From positions 1 through 28,467 of the IMG/VR virus record IMGVR_UViG_3300032245_000847: a stretch of DNA of 28,467 bases, one strand, 5' to 3'. Position numbers and translations under genes: made by a program. This document shows positions 28,450-28,467 of the stretch, in pieces. Below the pieces are notes generated by a model. That model was not told the origin of the DNA and did no database searches. It was given only the letters and a program-made list of their open reading frames with translations. Source of the DNA: a virus. Each line of letters starts with the position of its first letter. Within the stretch, counting starts at the first letter, position 1.

Positions 28450-28467
28450 GGGAGATATGTAAAGAGA
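28450..28467. repeat. Terminal direct repeat, right copy
   Basis: These 18 bases are the exact copy of positions 1-18; removing them leaves a circular unit of 28,449 bp. Confidence 0.75.

Noticed and set aside
1-28467. Integrase, phage repressor, tRNA genes or an insertion sequence
   Set aside because: I looked for tyrosine or serine recombinase motifs, a Cro/CI-like pair, cloverleaf sequences and transposase frames with inverted repeats and saw none. A lytic lifestyle is likely but not proven.

Overview
This 28,467-base window looks like a complete or nearly complete genome of a small tailed phage (siphovirus type, HK97-like head) that infects an actinobacterium. The host call rests mainly on a WhiB-type iron-sulfur regulator, a family essentially confined to Actinomycetota and their phages, together with moderately high GC content and actinophage-like structural and lysis proteins. 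The first and last 18 bases are identical (gggagatatgtaaagaga). The gene order HNH nuclease, terminase small subunit, terminase large subunit also closes sensibly across the ends. The contig is therefore probably circular or circularly permuted, with a unit of 28,449 bp. Every gene I can support is on the minus strand, so the genome is best read from high to low coordinates.

Head and packaging (28359 to 19655): terminase small and large subunits, an HK97-type portal with a repetitive C-terminal tail, four beta-rich virion proteins (one built of 22-residue tandem repeats), a prohead protease with a four-cysteine C-terminal extension, and the major capsid protein. A perfect 15-bp-stem hairpin follows the capsid gene. 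Connector and tail (19566 to 10009): small head proteins, head-tail adaptor, tail terminator, two paralogous tail-tube-like proteins, a gp10-like protein, a short tape measure, baseplate and fibre proteins. The lysis genes (amidase endolysin and a one-span holin candidate) are embedded among the fibre genes.

Replication and regulation (10002 to 1547): small helical proteins, a metallophosphoesterase, several small proteins, a secreted lytic-transglycosylase-like enzyme, a winged-helix protein, an ERF annealing protein, SSB, an HTH-WhiB fusion, a RusA-type resolvase and a DnaD-like replication protein. No DNA polymerase, integrase or phage repressor was seen, so synthesis probably relies on the host replisome, with the replication protein, SSB, ERF and RusA handling initiation and recombination. 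The replication gene carries an array of six-base cores spaced 11 to 12 bp apart, which looks like an origin hidden inside a linker-coding region, as in lambda gene O.

Small-gene array (1726 to 525): this is the most unusual part. Four small genes are joined head to tail through an almost identical 32-bp unit. The unit encodes the last six residues of one gene (KEADRG), the Shine-Dalgarno site and the first six residues of the next gene (VADDIV). A truncated fifth member and a decayed copy fused to the RusA gene suggest the unit is a recombination joint that lets gene bodies be gained, lost or swapped without breaking translation. Several of these proteins carry cysteine clusters that look like zinc knuckles.
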